From positions 1 to 46,304 of the forward strand of contig VEFU01000036.1 in NCBI GenBank assembly GCA_007679095.1: a stretch of 46,304 nt of DNA, given 5' to 3'. Positions 17,201-25,281 of the stretch are shown piece by piece. The DNA comes from Paenibacillus bovis (lineage in GTDB: Bacteria > Bacillota > Bacilli > Bacillales > Bacillaceae_C). Both the position numbers and the translations under genes were made by a program. Position 1 is the stretch's first letter, and each line of letters starts with the position of its first letter. A model generated the notes under the pieces. That model was not told where the DNA came from. It was given only the letters and a program-made list of their open reading frames with translations, and ran no database searches.

Positions 17201-20200
17201 GTGTCGGAAACTGCGACGACAACATTTCCTTGATTATAATTATCCGCTTCTTCCCAATGGCCCCAAAGCACATATTTACCAATCTTTTCATTGTACAGTA
17301 CTTTCGGACGTTCTATCTTGGATTCGGCAAGCTCTGGATGTGAAGCAGGTGTTAAAACTGCATTGCGAAACTCCCAATTCTTCAAATCCTTCGAAGCATA
17401 CACATTCACACCTTTTAATGTCGCACCACTATGTCCTTTGTCTTCCCCGAACCAATAATATGTGTCTTCTACTTGGATGATATGACCACCATGTGCCTGA
17501 ATCATCGCTCCGTCCGTATCGTACCAGAACTCCCCATTTTTAATCGTATCGGTTGTTGTATCCTCTAATACTGTTACAGTAGCAGTAACTTCTGTATCAA
17601 AACCTTCCACTGTCCCTGTAGTAGTAAATGTACCGGTTTCTGCGTATTTACCCGCATCGATGTCATCCCAATCGACGTTTACCATCGTATACAAACCGCT
17701 CATATACACAATACGAACTAGTTCCGGCATTTTAGGAGCATGACCTTTTTTCGTCGTCACATCGACAACGTCCAAAGATCTCGGTTCTGATAAAGGATGA
17801 ACTAATTGTATCCATTCTGATTCGACAATTGGCTTAAACGTTCCATCTAATGCATTTGCTGGAAGGGAGTGATTAGAATCAACAACCCAATCACCACCAT
17901 CTGGACTGTCGGCAGCATATAAAGTCCATGCATTATTGGCATATTCATACTTATACCATTTGTCCTCATTTTTAAGCTTGAACACATTACTTCCTTCAAT
18001 TGGTTTCACTACATTCGCTTCGGTACCGAGTTCTACCCAATTACGACCATAGCGGCTAATGGCATAGTGTAATTTTTCTTCCCCATCAACAAGTTTTTTA
18101 TAAGCAAACAAATATGCCGTAACTGGATCTTGCTCGAGGATGGTGATCGTGAATTCCTTCGTTTTGGTGGAAGCTCCTTTTGAAACAGTCGCAGTTAATG
18201 TCACATCGATATCCCCTGCGCCGATTTGTGGACGACTCACCATTCCGTCAAATCGTAAATGAAATGGATTACTAGATTCCCAGCTAATCGTTGTTCCATT
18301 TGGCCCTTCTGTCGGAAGCGTTAGTTTTGCCGTCACTGCATCCTTATTCGGAATCGTTAATAAATCCATATCTACTTTTACGGAATCCTCCTCACTTAGA
18401 AGCTCCAAAACAGTTATTTGAAATTCCTTTGTTGTAACGGCATTTCCTTGTGTGATTGTTGCCGTTAATGTGACCGTCGCATTTCCTGCACCGATTTCCG
18501 GACGCGTAACCGCTCCATTATGGCTAATAATATCTTCATTGCTAGACTTCCATGTTATTGTACTTAAGTTTTTCCCTTGCGTTGGCAATGTTAAATCTTG
18601 CATGACGGCACTCGTATCACCTAACGTTATCGCATCTGCATCCGCCTGCACATTCGCTTCGTTTTCAGGAGCAGTAAACAATGCTACTTCTGCTGGAGAT
18701 AAAGCGCGATTAAAAATATAGAAATCATCAATTTTCCCATCTAAATATGGATCTGGATATTGAGATTTCCCAATAAAATTGTTGCGTGTATTCCCTAAAT
18801 CACTAGGTTTTATGGAAACCTCACTACGAGCTACTTCTTCCCCATTCACATATAAAACCGCTGTATTATTTGCAACGGTTACTGCATAGTGAAACCACTC
18901 ACCAATTGCTATTTGAGGTGGTGCCTTACTAACAACTTGTTCCGAACCACCATTTTTCAGCGCAAATCGAGTGTCATTTCCACCACTAGTCGGGGTCAGG
19001 AACATATTAATGTTTTCATCGTTGCCAAAATCAAAAATACGACTCCACGTTTTTTGAGCATCTAATTTTACCCAGGTGGCAATGGTCATTTCAGCGGCAT
19101 CACGTACAATTCCTGCAGGAAGCTGGACATATTCATCTGAACCATGTAAATCAACAGCCCCACCGGTTCTTCCTTCTGTCCAAGTAGCTCCGTTGATAAG
19201 TGTTGCTGAACCACCATCTCCTGCACTGCTATTCGCCGTAGTGCCTTCTGTTTCGTCAAATTTATAAGCTGCAATAATTCCTTGAAGTTCATCTGGTGTA
19301 TCTGGAATCCGTAATTCAGTTCTTACTTCGATAATATTGGATGGAGAGGATTGGTCGACGCCATTAAAATACGCCAACTTATAAAAATACAGCTGTCCTG
19401 TGTTCAGTTTACTGTCTTCAAATTGTACATCTTGGCCACTATAAATCAGCTCATATGGACCGTCTTTTCGTAAAGCGCGATACAAATGATATTCGATGGC
19501 TTCATCCTGCTCTGACCAGCTTAATGAAATCGTACTATCCGTTTTACCGTCGATGGATATTTCAGGAGCAGGAGGTGCTTCCGTTGTTGTGATGGATTGT
19601 GCGGAACTCATTGCTGATTCTACGCCACCAGCTTCAGCTGTGATTTTATAAAAATACGTTGTTGTAGGGGATAAATCTGTGTCTTTAAAGGAAGCCTGCT
19701 CACCCTTATAAATTTGCGTATACGTTCCAGATTCTTCTTCGGAGCGATATAGTCTGTAGGATTTGGCTTCCGCGACCGTCTCCCAACTAAACTGGGCAGT
19801 GCTAGCTGTCACGTTATCAACTGTAAAAGTAGCAGGAACATCTGGTGCAATAGATACGCTCGTTACACGCACATCATCAAAAGCGACATTCCCCCATTTC
19901 GTCCGAAATCCAATTTTACCTGCAGTGAATGTGCTATCAGCCACTTCTATTAGTCGTTGATCATTCACATACCCAATAATTTTGTCACCGTCTAGTACCA
20001 TTCTTAATTCATACCAAGTACCAGCTTTAACTTCGTACGGAACTTCACCAATGACATGATCTTGTCCATTTTCTCTTTTAAAAAGTTCTACTTCACCGTC
20101 AGGATGTAATCGCAGCATATAGAAGTTATTCTGATCTTTATATCTTGCTAGAATTCCAGAAAAAACACCTTGCTCTGGTTTGATTTTTGCTTGAACGGCA

Positions 20201-20532
20201 ATATCGTCCCAAGCCGCATCACCCGTTATCGCAAATGCTTCTGTCCCGCCAGCATTTTGGTATAATACTTTATTGTCGGATTCATCATCCTGAATCGTCC
20301 AAGATCCATTTGCCCCTTCCAAATCCCAGCTAGAAAGATCGCCAGAATGAAAATCTTCTTCTAGTAAAATATAAATGGAAGAATCTTTCGGTGGCTGTTC
20401 TTCTGCTGAAACGTGCGTTAAAGATGGAAGAAAACAATTAGCAATCAAAGTGATAATTAATATAATCCTCAGCGATTTACTAAACTTCATGAACAGAATT
20501 ACTCCCTTCTTCTTCATTTTCTTTTTTACCAT
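14284..20532 (-). CDS. Giant secreted multi-domain glycosidase with two GH43-like domains
   Basis: 2082 codons. Domain order (approximate residues): signal peptide with cleavage after VSA (14-44); concanavalin/LamG-like carbohydrate-binding domain (50-230); two FnIII (235-405); LamG (414-614); two atrophied bacterial Ig domains (627-800); Big_4-type Ig (900-990); GH43-like propeller 1 (1000-1297; IQAHGGHIIQVEDTYYWFGE, REAPAVVKQDGLYYF); F5/8C sugar-binding domain (1297-1440); FnIII (1445-1537); GH43-like propeller 2 (1540-1850; REAPSMIKKDGIYYLF); F5/8C (1855-1997); FIMAH-like helical tail. The AHGG segment resembles exo-beta-1,3-galactanase-type GH43. In propeller 2 the first catalytic region is altered, so it may bind rather than cleave. 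No cell-wall anchor is seen. True start may be ATG 20490 (MKFSKS), with GGGAG 11 bases upstream. Confidence 0.85.
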   Translation of the reverse strand: MVKKKMKKKGVILFMKFSKSLRIILIITLIANCFLPSLTHVSAEEQPPKDSSIYILLEEDFHSGDLSSWDLEGANGSWTIQDDESDNKVLYQNAGGTEAFAITGDAAWDDIAVQAKIKPEQGVFSGILARYKDQNNFYMLRLHPDGEVELFKRENGQDHVIGEVPYEVKAGTWYELRMVLDGDKIIGYVNDQRLIEVADSTFTAGKIGFRTKWGNVAFDDVRVTSVSIAPDVPATFTVDNVTASTAQFSWETVAEAKSYRLYRSEEESGTYTQIYKGEQASFKDTDLSPTTTYFYKITAEAGGVESAMSSAQSITTTEAPPAPEISIDGKTDSTISLSWSEQDEAIEYHLYRALRKDGPYELIYSGQDVQFEDSKLNTGQLYFYKLAYFNGVDQSSPSNIIEVRTELRIPDTPDELQGIIAAYKFDETEGTTANSSAGDGGSATLINGATWTEGRTGGAVDLHGSDEYVQLPAGIVRDAAEMTIATWVKLDAQKTWSRIFDFGNDENINMFLTPTSGGNDTRFALKNGGSEQVVSKAPPQIAIGEWFHYAVTVANNTAVLYVNGEEVARSEVSIKPSDLGNTRNNFIGKSQYPDPYLDGKIDDFYIFNRALSPAEVALFTAPENEANVQADADAITLGDTSAVMQDLTLPTQGKNLSTITWKSSNEDIISHNGAVTRPEIGAGNATVTLTATITQGNAVTTKEFQITVLELLSEEDSVKVDMDLLTIPNKDAVTAKLTLPTEGPNGTTISWESSNPFHLRFDGMVSRPQIGAGDIDVTLTATVSKGASTKTKEFTITILEQDPVTAYLFAYKKLVDGEEKLHYAISRYGRNWVELGTEANVVKPIEGSNVFKLKNEDKWYKYEYANNAWTLYAADSPDGGDWVVDSNHSLPANALDGTFKPIVESEWIQLVHPLSEPRSLDVVDVTTKKGHAPKMPELVRIVYMSGLYTMVNVDWDDIDAGKYAETGTFTTTGTVEGFDTEVTATVTVLEDTTTDTIKNGEFWYDTDGAMIQAHGGHIIQVEDTYYWFGEDKGHSGATLKGVNVYASKDLKNWEFRNAVLTPASHPELAESKIERPKVLYNEKIGKYVLWGHWEEADNYNQGNVVVAVSDTIDGDYEFVYRFQPKGFTSRDFTVFQDTDGTAYLFSTANLFDTNVYRLTDDYLYVDEYMYTIFKGGHREAPAVVKQDGLYYFISSGSAGWYPNQGKYAVTADITDPNGWSELRNLGNPSTFYTQPSFIFTIKGSKQDTLMYAGDRWNPTALRESQYIWLPLELNNGFAEMSYAKEYDLNAETGEVHVYSDLLVSVGKPVESDKGENPAAANDGDEQNYFEFGGDLPVHWTVDLERAYDLSRIDLSWRQWNGSEVYVQYVVEGSNDGENFVVLQDQSKNKTPSFQSLDLEGEYRYVRVKILGQYGHTNNADRPVTWYTGLHEVKVFTSETELDQPVGLTAMPFVTSPDAKAATSVDLKWHAVDNATNYTVYRADKFGTYEEVYNGRAVEFADYGLDVNQTYYYKVQAFHPGGESVPSEPIKVTTFELADDMQAYNNKTGTTYTDEDGNPRIFPTLKIGSTYYYYEYVSFNWDEDGRSGFKQLNVYTSDDGVSWGNKKVVLDTNSHPDLQDAKFEGLHITYHEPTEKVIGWLHYELSGPDYSLGRAASFSGEPGEELTFHGSFRPEGNDSRDITYFKDDDGTGYIISAGNTNSDLFIYELDETHTKVVKQVAKIFEGQYREAPSMIKKDGIYYLFTSRASGWYPSQGMYASATSIEGPWSELRPIGNATTFSAQSGGIVTRSGTETTSYVMHANRWIHGWADWPSEDKGTGQRWLPIAFNNGYASFDYYEQILFSESTGIVVPVKEHINLSQGKQAYAPDRLGINAPSNVNDGDYSTRWISENNAWPKWWMVDLGNTYSLSNIDISWFLFNGSEAYYQYKVEISTDGVNFTTAIDRTTEGNIKFDYGFTTDTLEGEARYIRVQLVDAKLHNNPNNWYTPQLWEVKVFGHATFASLSTTLQTSVESGDISGSVVNVLNNRLRLAEKHFHDGKLKQSTKALEDMLKHIKKAGNSISTVLKEELEKDILSVMNDMKK

Positions 20533-20765
20533 CCAGATTTAGTTTCCTACCATTGGCATCCCCCCTTTTAAAAGCGATACCTTACAGATTGAAACCGGTA
20601 CCAAAAATGAGCTTAAGAAATATATTTAGCTTGTTGCATTTCATTCATGCTTCGCTAAATTAAGTTCCACTCGATTCTATGAAACTGGTTTCATAAATGT
20701 GTAGCATCATCCCTTCCCTCTTTATTTATCCATAGGACTTTCCCTGTTTTTTCATGCTGAAGTTC
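20533..20765 (-). promoter_or_regulatory. Leader of the GH43 gene with two repressor-operator-like palindromes
   Basis: ATGAAACTGGTTTCAT (20679-20694) is a dyad and GAAACCGGTACC (20591-20602) is a variant of it; both look like LacI-family operators. A strong ribosome site AAAGGGGGG (about 20568-20576) precedes a mini-ORF (ATG GTA GGA AAC TAA) a few codons before the giant gene, in the same frame. Confidence 0.45.
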
Positions 20766-20793
20766 ATTTTATTGATAACGCTTTCATTTCCAA
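20766..20793 (-). promoter_or_regulatory. Candidate sigma-A promoter with a cre-like site in its spacer
   Basis: On the minus strand: TTGGAA (20788-20793), 16-base spacer, TAAAAT (20766-20771). Within the spacer TGAAAGCGTTATCA (20773-20786) matches the CcpA cre consensus with one mismatch, which would place carbon catabolite repression directly on the promoter of the GH43 gene. Confidence 0.5.
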
Positions 20794-20967
20794 TTTTATC
20801 ATCCATTACCATTAAAATGAACAGGTACTTTTAACCATTCGATTCTCGAAAAATATCAAAAATATACCCTACCTAATCATATTGACCTATGAGTTTTGCC
20901 TTTTTATCAATGTATGCTTAGTAGTTTATAATAGATTTCTATTATTCAAAAAAATTGGAGGGGTTAC

Positions 20968-22362
20968 ATGAAGAAAGTTTTAGTGTTGGCATTATCATTA
21001 TTCTTAGTTTTATTCTCTTTACCAGTTCAAGCAACAAATACGAATGCATCTAATACGATGTTTACCGTTGCATTTACAGGCGATCAAGTTTCTCCAGATG
21101 TTATTAAACAAATTGAACAAGCTGGTGGAACAATCGTTGCTACGTATGAAAAAGTTGGAGCTCTTCAATTCAGAGGTCCAAGCTCCTTAATGAAGTCACT
21201 GAAAGGTATTAAATCCGTTCAGGCAGTAAGCCCTTCTTTTATGTTACAGCTACCAAAAACGAGTATGGTAGAATTCAATGACACTCAAGCAGTTAGTACT
21301 GAAGATGCAGACTTATATGAGATGTATCAATGGGATATTAAACAAGTGACAAATGATGGAGCTAGTTATGACTTAGAAACTGGAAATCATAACGTTGTCG
21401 TTGGCATTATTGATTCTGGCGTAAGCTCCACTCACCCTGACTTACAGGCTAACTTTTTAGGCGGAAGAAACTATGTACCTGCTGGCGGTTTTAGCGGTAC
21501 CGATCCAACAGAAACTGGTGACGAAACAGATTATGAGGACCGCAACGGCCATGGTAGCCATGTTGCAGGAACGATTGCCGGAAATGGTCGCATCCTGGGT
21601 GTTGCACCAAATGTTGGATATAAAGCATATCGTGTGTTTGGAGCGGAAGGTGGCTCACCTACAGCGGCAATTGCAGCAGCGATGATCGATGCGGTGGATG
21701 ATGGCGTTGATGTCATTTCCATGAGTTTAGGTGGCTTTGCTATGATGGGTCAATATACATGGACAGACCCTGTCACTGGCGAAACTTTTAAATTAGGCAA
21801 TGATGTCGCAGACCGCGCAATTTATAAACGCGCAGTAAAATATGCAAATGACCATGGCGTAACAGTTGTAGTTGCTGCTGGAAACGACGAATTAAACGCG
21901 ACAAAGAAAAAAGAAGTTACCGACTTCATGAACGCACAATATGGTCCAGAAGGCTATAAATTTGTTGGTGCAGGATTTGGTGTTCCGAGCTCCGTTCCAG
22001 GGGTTATCACGGTTTCCGCAACAGGACCTGATTACTCTTTAGCATCCTATTCTAATTATGGTGCTGGATTCATTGATGTAACTGCTCCTGGAGGCGACTA
22101 CCAACGTTTCCCAGAACCAGATTACCATCTCGATATGAATTTAAGTGCCTACATCGGTACTGGATATGTTTGGATGGCTGGCACATCAATGGCTACACCA
22201 AAAGTATCTGCAATAGCCGCTTTAATCATTGCTAAGCATGGAAATATCGGCCCAGTGAAAGTCGCGCAAATGATCGAAAAAACAGCGATTGATATTGGAC
22301 CGAATGGAAAAGATATTTATTTTGGAAAAGGAATCGTTAACGCATATAACGCATTAAGATAA
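20968..22362 (+). CDS. Secreted subtilisin-like serine protease (S8)
   Basis: 464 residues. Signal peptide (1-22, ending in PVQA), an I9-type propeptide (about 30-100), then a subtilase domain with the catalytic triad Asp149 (VVGIIDSGVSSTHPDL), His195 (NGHGSHVAGTIAG) and Ser407 (GTSMATPKVSAIAALI). It should be an active exported protease. TTGGAGGGG lies 5 bases before the ATG, and a TATAAT at about 20922 may be its -10. It is divergent from the giant GH43 gene, so both exported degradative enzymes share one intergenic region, and it is convergent with the GDPD gene. Confidence 0.92.
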   Translation: MKKVLVLALSLFLVLFSLPVQATNTNASNTMFTVAFTGDQVSPDVIKQIEQAGGTIVATYEKVGALQFRGPSSLMKSLKGIKSVQAVSPSFMLQLPKTSMVEFNDTQAVSTEDADLYEMYQWDIKQVTNDGASYDLETGNHNVVVGIIDSGVSSTHPDLQANFLGGRNYVPAGGFSGTDPTETGDETDYEDRNGHGSHVAGTIAGNGRILGVAPNVGYKAYRVFGAEGGSPTAAIAAAMIDAVDDGVDVISMSLGGFAMMGQYTWTDPVTGETFKLGNDVADRAIYKRAVKYANDHGVTVVVAAGNDELNATKKKEVTDFMNAQYGPEGYKFVGAGFGVPSSVPGVITVSATGPDYSLASYSNYGAGFIDVTAPGGDYQRFPEPDYHLDMNLSAYIGTGYVWMAGTSMATPKVSAIAALIIAKHGNIGPVKVAQMIEKTAIDIGPNGKDIYFGKGIVNAYNALR

Positions 22363-22406
22363 AAATAAAGCTAAGGCCGATTATTGTGCCTTAGCTTTTA
22401 TTTTTC
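22361..22406. terminator. Bidirectional terminator shared by protease and GDPD genes
   Basis: AAAGCTAAGGC and GCCTTAGCTTT form an 11-bp stem, with ATTTTT on the plus side and TATTTTTATC on the minus side. The GDPD stop codon lies in the stem. Confidence 0.85.
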
Positions 22407-23146
22407 AGAATCGACAATGCCGGCATTGGATCATTACATGTCATCAACGTTGCTCCGCATTCTAACGCATATTGCACCTGCGCTCCATCATCCGGACAAT
22501 AACACCACGCTAAAATTCCTTGTTTTTGAAAAAATTCAATTCTTTCAGGGGTTAACAAATCCATACTTAGCGCGCCTGCCCACATCTTTGAGTAAGTGCC
22601 GTTTTCACTTGGATCAAAATTTTGCATCACTTCTCCCAGAAAGCCTTGCGTTTTCAACCCATACGTATCATAAATATGAGCAATAACTTCGGCATCGAAG
22701 GACGTGAACACACAGCGAGTAAGATAGTCATACTCCTTCAACATCACAATCGCTTCGTCTGCCGCTTCCTTCGCATCGGCACTAGGTTTTATTTCCACAT
22801 TTAATAATATATCTGGGAATGGTTTCAATAGCTCACAAAGCTCCCGAAAGGTTGGTATTTCCAGCTTCCCATACTGTTGGAATTCATTACTTGCATCGAA
22901 TTCCTTCAGCTCTTTCATCGTAAAATCACGAACCTTCCCAGAACCATTCGTCGTTCTATCAACGGAATCATCATGAATCACCATGAGCATCTTATCTTTC
23001 GAAAGCCTTAAATCGAACTCAACCATCTCTAACCCTAAATCTATAGCTTTTTGAAAACCAAGCAGTGTGTTCTCTGGATACGCAGACAAATAACCACGAT
23101 GGCCTGCAACAACGATCGAATTGGAGTTTTGTAAACGATCTATCAT
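22391..23146 (-). CDS. Glycerophosphodiester phosphodiesterase
   Basis: 251 residues of the GDPD TIM barrel. Active-site segments are intact: AGHRGYLSAYPENT (general His and Glu), VEFDLRLSKDKMLMVIHDD (Glu/Asp metal ligands and second His) and LLNVEIKP. It hydrolyses glycerophosphodiesters to sn-glycerol-3-phosphate plus an alcohol. No signal peptide, so cytoplasmic. The start is between ATG 23146 (AAAGGA 12 bases upstream) and ATG 23158 or TTG 23167; I prefer 23146. Its promoter is embedded in a 55-bp dyad, suggesting a dedicated repressor. Confidence 0.88.
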   Translation of the reverse strand: MIDRLQNSNSIVVAGHRGYLSAYPENTLLGFQKAIDLGLEMVEFDLRLSKDKMLMVIHDDSVDRTTNGSGKVRDFTMKELKEFDASNEFQQYGKLEIPTFRELCELLKPFPDILLNVEIKPSADAKEAADEAIVMLKEYDYLTRCVFTSFDAEVIAHIYDTYGLKTQGFLGEVMQNFDPSENGTYSKMWAGALSMDLLTPERIEFFQKQGILAWCYCPDDGAQVQYALECGATLMTCNDPMPALSILKNKS

Positions 23147-23232
23147 TCTAATTCGCATTCCTTTCAAATTAGGAGATTGGTGATATTAATTCCAAGAAAC
23201 GCTCCTAGACTAGGGTAGCATTGCATTTTTCA

Positions 23233-23287
23233 ATGTAATAGCATATCATTATTTGTATAAAATACAAATGGGTCAATGCTATTACAT
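23233..23287 (-). promoter_or_regulatory. GDPD promoter embedded in a 55-bp two-layer dyad
   Basis: On the minus strand TTGACC (23271-23276), 17-base spacer, AATAAT (23248-23253). The spacer is the palindrome ATTTGTATTTTATACAAAT (23251-23269). Outer arms ATGTAATAGCAT (23233-23244) and ATGCTATTACAT (23276-23287) are perfectly complementary and share the same centre (23260). Confidence 0.65.
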
Positions 23288-23310
23288 GCGCTTAAAAAAC
23301 GGCAGACCCG

Positions 23311-23372
23311 AAAAAAGTGTAGAAGTAATTACCTAACTTTTTCCTGGAGCGGTGGGCGATTACTTCTTTTTT
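23311..23372 (-). terminator. Terminator of the TauE/small-protein operon
   Basis: AGAAGTAATTACC and GGCGATTACTTCT form an imperfect stem with AAAAAA on one side and TTTTTT on the other, so it can act in both directions. Confidence 0.7.
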
Positions 23373-23419
23373 CTATTGGTGACGAGCAATTCCATTAGAA
23401 TAATAACGAACAAAGCCCC

Positions 23420-23587
23420 CTATTCCGTTTTCTGTTTTTTCTTCCTAATATCTGTCACGACGAAATATATTACGACAACAGCTAAAATTCCAATTACCCA
23501 TGCCATAAAACTTCTAGGTACACCTAAAGTTCTTAATACAAAGTACATTAAGAAAGCGAATATTGCATATTTTAGATTAGTATTCAT
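23420..23587 (-). CDS. Small two-helix membrane protein, 55 residues
   Basis: The sequence MNTNLKYAIFAFLMYFVLRT is followed by a second hydrophobic helix (WVIGILAVVVIYFVV) and a basic tail (DIRKKKQKTE). AAGGGGAG lies 4 bases before the ATG. It starts 24 bases after the stop of the TauE/SafE-like gene, so it is its operon partner. I do not recognise a family; it may be a small accessory subunit of the transporter. Confidence 0.7.
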   Translation of the reverse strand: MNTNLKYAIFAFLMYFVLRTLGVPRSFMAWVIGILAVVVIYFVVTDIRKKKQKTE

Positions 23588-23610
23588 AGGACTCCCCTTC
23601 GTTGTCTCTA

Positions 23611-24381
23611 TTAAAATATCTTTGGACTAATCAACGCGATTGCCCCCAGCGCCCCTAGTACTAGAACAATTACTTGGAACACTTTTTGTGGGATTAATGG
23701 GATGAGCTTGATGCCGATGAACGCCCCTAGTCCAATAAACGGAATCATCATCACATTATATTTCAATGAATCTACTGTAATGATGTCGATATGTATGTAG
23801 AATGGTATTTTGATAAGGTTCACTGCTAAAAAGAACCACGCGCCTGTTCCGATAAACTCCTTCTTTGGCAGGCCTTTCGAAAATAAATAAATCGCCATAA
23901 TGACTCCAGATACATTACCAATCATGGTGGCAAACCCAGCTAATATCCCCATTATAGGACCAAACACTTTCGTAGTTTTAGAGCTAAATAGTTTTAACTC
24001 TTTCTTTTTATAAAAATCGTTTACAAATTGGAATACGATTAAACAGAGGATTAAGATTCCTAATACTAATTGAAATTCATCCCCCGGCACTTTCCATAGA
24101 ACGACAAACCCAGCTAATATACCGATTAACACCCACGGGATCAATTGCAACAAATACCGCCATACTACCGCTTTACGATAATACGAAACTGCAATAATAT
24201 CCCCAATAATCAGCATGGGCAGCATCACCCCAACCGATTCCTTTGCCGGAAAAATTTGCACGAGTAAACTAACATTAAAAATCCCGATCGTAGAAATCCC
24301 CGTCTTCGAAAAACCAATAAAAATCCCAATAATAGCAGATAAAAACCATTCAAAGATCGATAAAAAACTAAAGATAAACAT
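23611..24381 (-). CDS. TauE/SafE family anion exporter-like membrane protein
   Basis: 256 residues with about eight transmembrane helices. The N-terminal half has the family's GIFIGFSKTG motif and the second half the corresponding GILAGFATMIGNVSG. The family includes putative sulfite, sulfonate and sulfoacetate exporters; the substrate cannot be told here. AAAGGGGTGC directly precedes the ATG. It forms an operon with the 55-residue membrane protein. The upstream region is filled by a 52-bp tandem repeat array. Confidence 0.85.
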   Translation of the reverse strand: MFIFSFLSIFEWFLSAIIGIFIGFSKTGISTIGIFNVSLLVQIFPAKESVGVMLPMLIIGDIIAVSYYRKAVVWRYLLQLIPWVLIGILAGFVVLWKVPGDEFQLVLGILILCLIVFQFVNDFYKKKELKLFSSKTTKVFGPIMGILAGFATMIGNVSGVIMAIYLFSKGLPKKEFIGTGAWFFLAVNLIKIPFYIHIDIITVDSLKYNVMMIPFIGLGAFIGIKLIPLIPQKVFQVIVLVLGALGAIALISPKIF

Positions 24382-24423
24382 GCACCCCTTTCGTTATTGA
24401 TAGTTTACGATTCGAATTGCCGG

Positions 24424-24631
24424 GTCTAATGGACATTTTGGGTGGGTATTGCAGGTGAAATGTCTGTTAGAGATGCCCTATTGGACATTTGGAACAGGAT
24501 CCACGAGTGAAATGTCTGATAGAAACAGTCTAATGGACATATTGATCTAGATTCGCGAGTGAAATGTCTATTACAAACAGTCTAACGGACATTTCGAACT
24601 CCAACCTCCCATAAAATGTCCAATAGCACAT
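24424..24631. repeat. Four tandem degenerate 52-bp hairpin repeats
   Basis: Units begin at about 24424, 24475, 24528 and 24580 with GTCTAATGGACAT or close variants, and each contains GTGAAATGTCT... or a variant that pairs with it, so each unit is an imperfect hairpin. They occupy the upstream region of the TauE gene. Confidence 0.75.
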
Positions 24632-24792
24632 CCATTCACCTTGTCGAGAGTATTAAAAACTCCATTTTCTTCTACTCAAATGTTGCAATGGATATATTAT
24701 TAGTGTTTGAATATTTATAATATAACAATATGTAACTGTTTGTATATGAGTCTCGTTAAATAGTTGTAGATATGATGATGGGGGTTGAATGA

Positions 24793-25185
24793 ATGAGGAA
24801 GTTGTTCATGTTGCTGGCCGTACTATTATTACTCACTGCTTGTACGAAAGGAAAAACGCAATCATTAGGTGAATTTTTTAAAGATGCAAATGTGGAGCAT
24901 GTAGAAAAAGTGAGGATTGTAGATGGTTCAACTGGCTACAAAAAAACGATAACAGATCAAGAAGAAATTGATACGTTTATTTCTTTAATTAAAGATATCG
25001 AATTTTCCCCGCAAGAAAATCAAGAAAAACGGGATGGCTGGCGATATAGTATTACTCCTTTTGATGAGGAAAATGAATTTCAATTTGGGCTTCATAAAAT
25101 TGACGATGTTTATTATGATTCAAATCCAGATATTCATCCAATTGTAGATAGCTATTATAAACAACTTGAAATAAAAGAAGAATGA
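24793..25185 (+). CDS. Small lipoprotein
   Basis: 130 residues. A lipoprotein signal peptide with lipobox LTAC (Cys17) anchors it outside the membrane. The remainder is a small mixed alpha/beta domain with many charged residues; no family recognised. GGGGG lies 8 bases before the ATG. The gene is followed by the MFS gene on the same strand without a clear terminator between, so it could be co-transcribed with it. Confidence 0.7.
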   Translation: MRKLFMLLAVLLLLTACTKGKTQSLGEFFKDANVEHVEKVRIVDGSTGYKKTITDQEEIDTFISLIKDIEFSPQENQEKRDGWRYSITPFDEENEFQFGLHKIDDVYYDSNPDIHPIVDSYYKQLEIKEE

Positions 25186-25246
25186 TAGCATCAAATCGAA
25201 CTCCCGCATCATCCCCCTCCCTCTTCACAAGCTCGTCTATTTTTTT

Positions 25247-25275
25247 CACCTCTAACATACAATATGTTGGAGGTG
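25247..25275 (+). promoter_or_regulatory. Hairpin that sequesters the MFS ribosome binding site
   Basis: CACCTCTAACATA and TATGTTGGAGGTG form a 13-bp stem (one T-G pair) with a CAA loop. The right arm contains GGAGGTG, the ribosome binding site of the transporter. No T tract follows, so it is not a terminator. It could act as an RNA switch or be a repressor operator. Confidence 0.6.
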
Positions 25276-25281
25276 AATTGT

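Noticed and set aside
24424-24631. CRISPR array
   Set aside because: Units are degenerate hairpins without constant repeats and unique spacers, and no cas genes are present.
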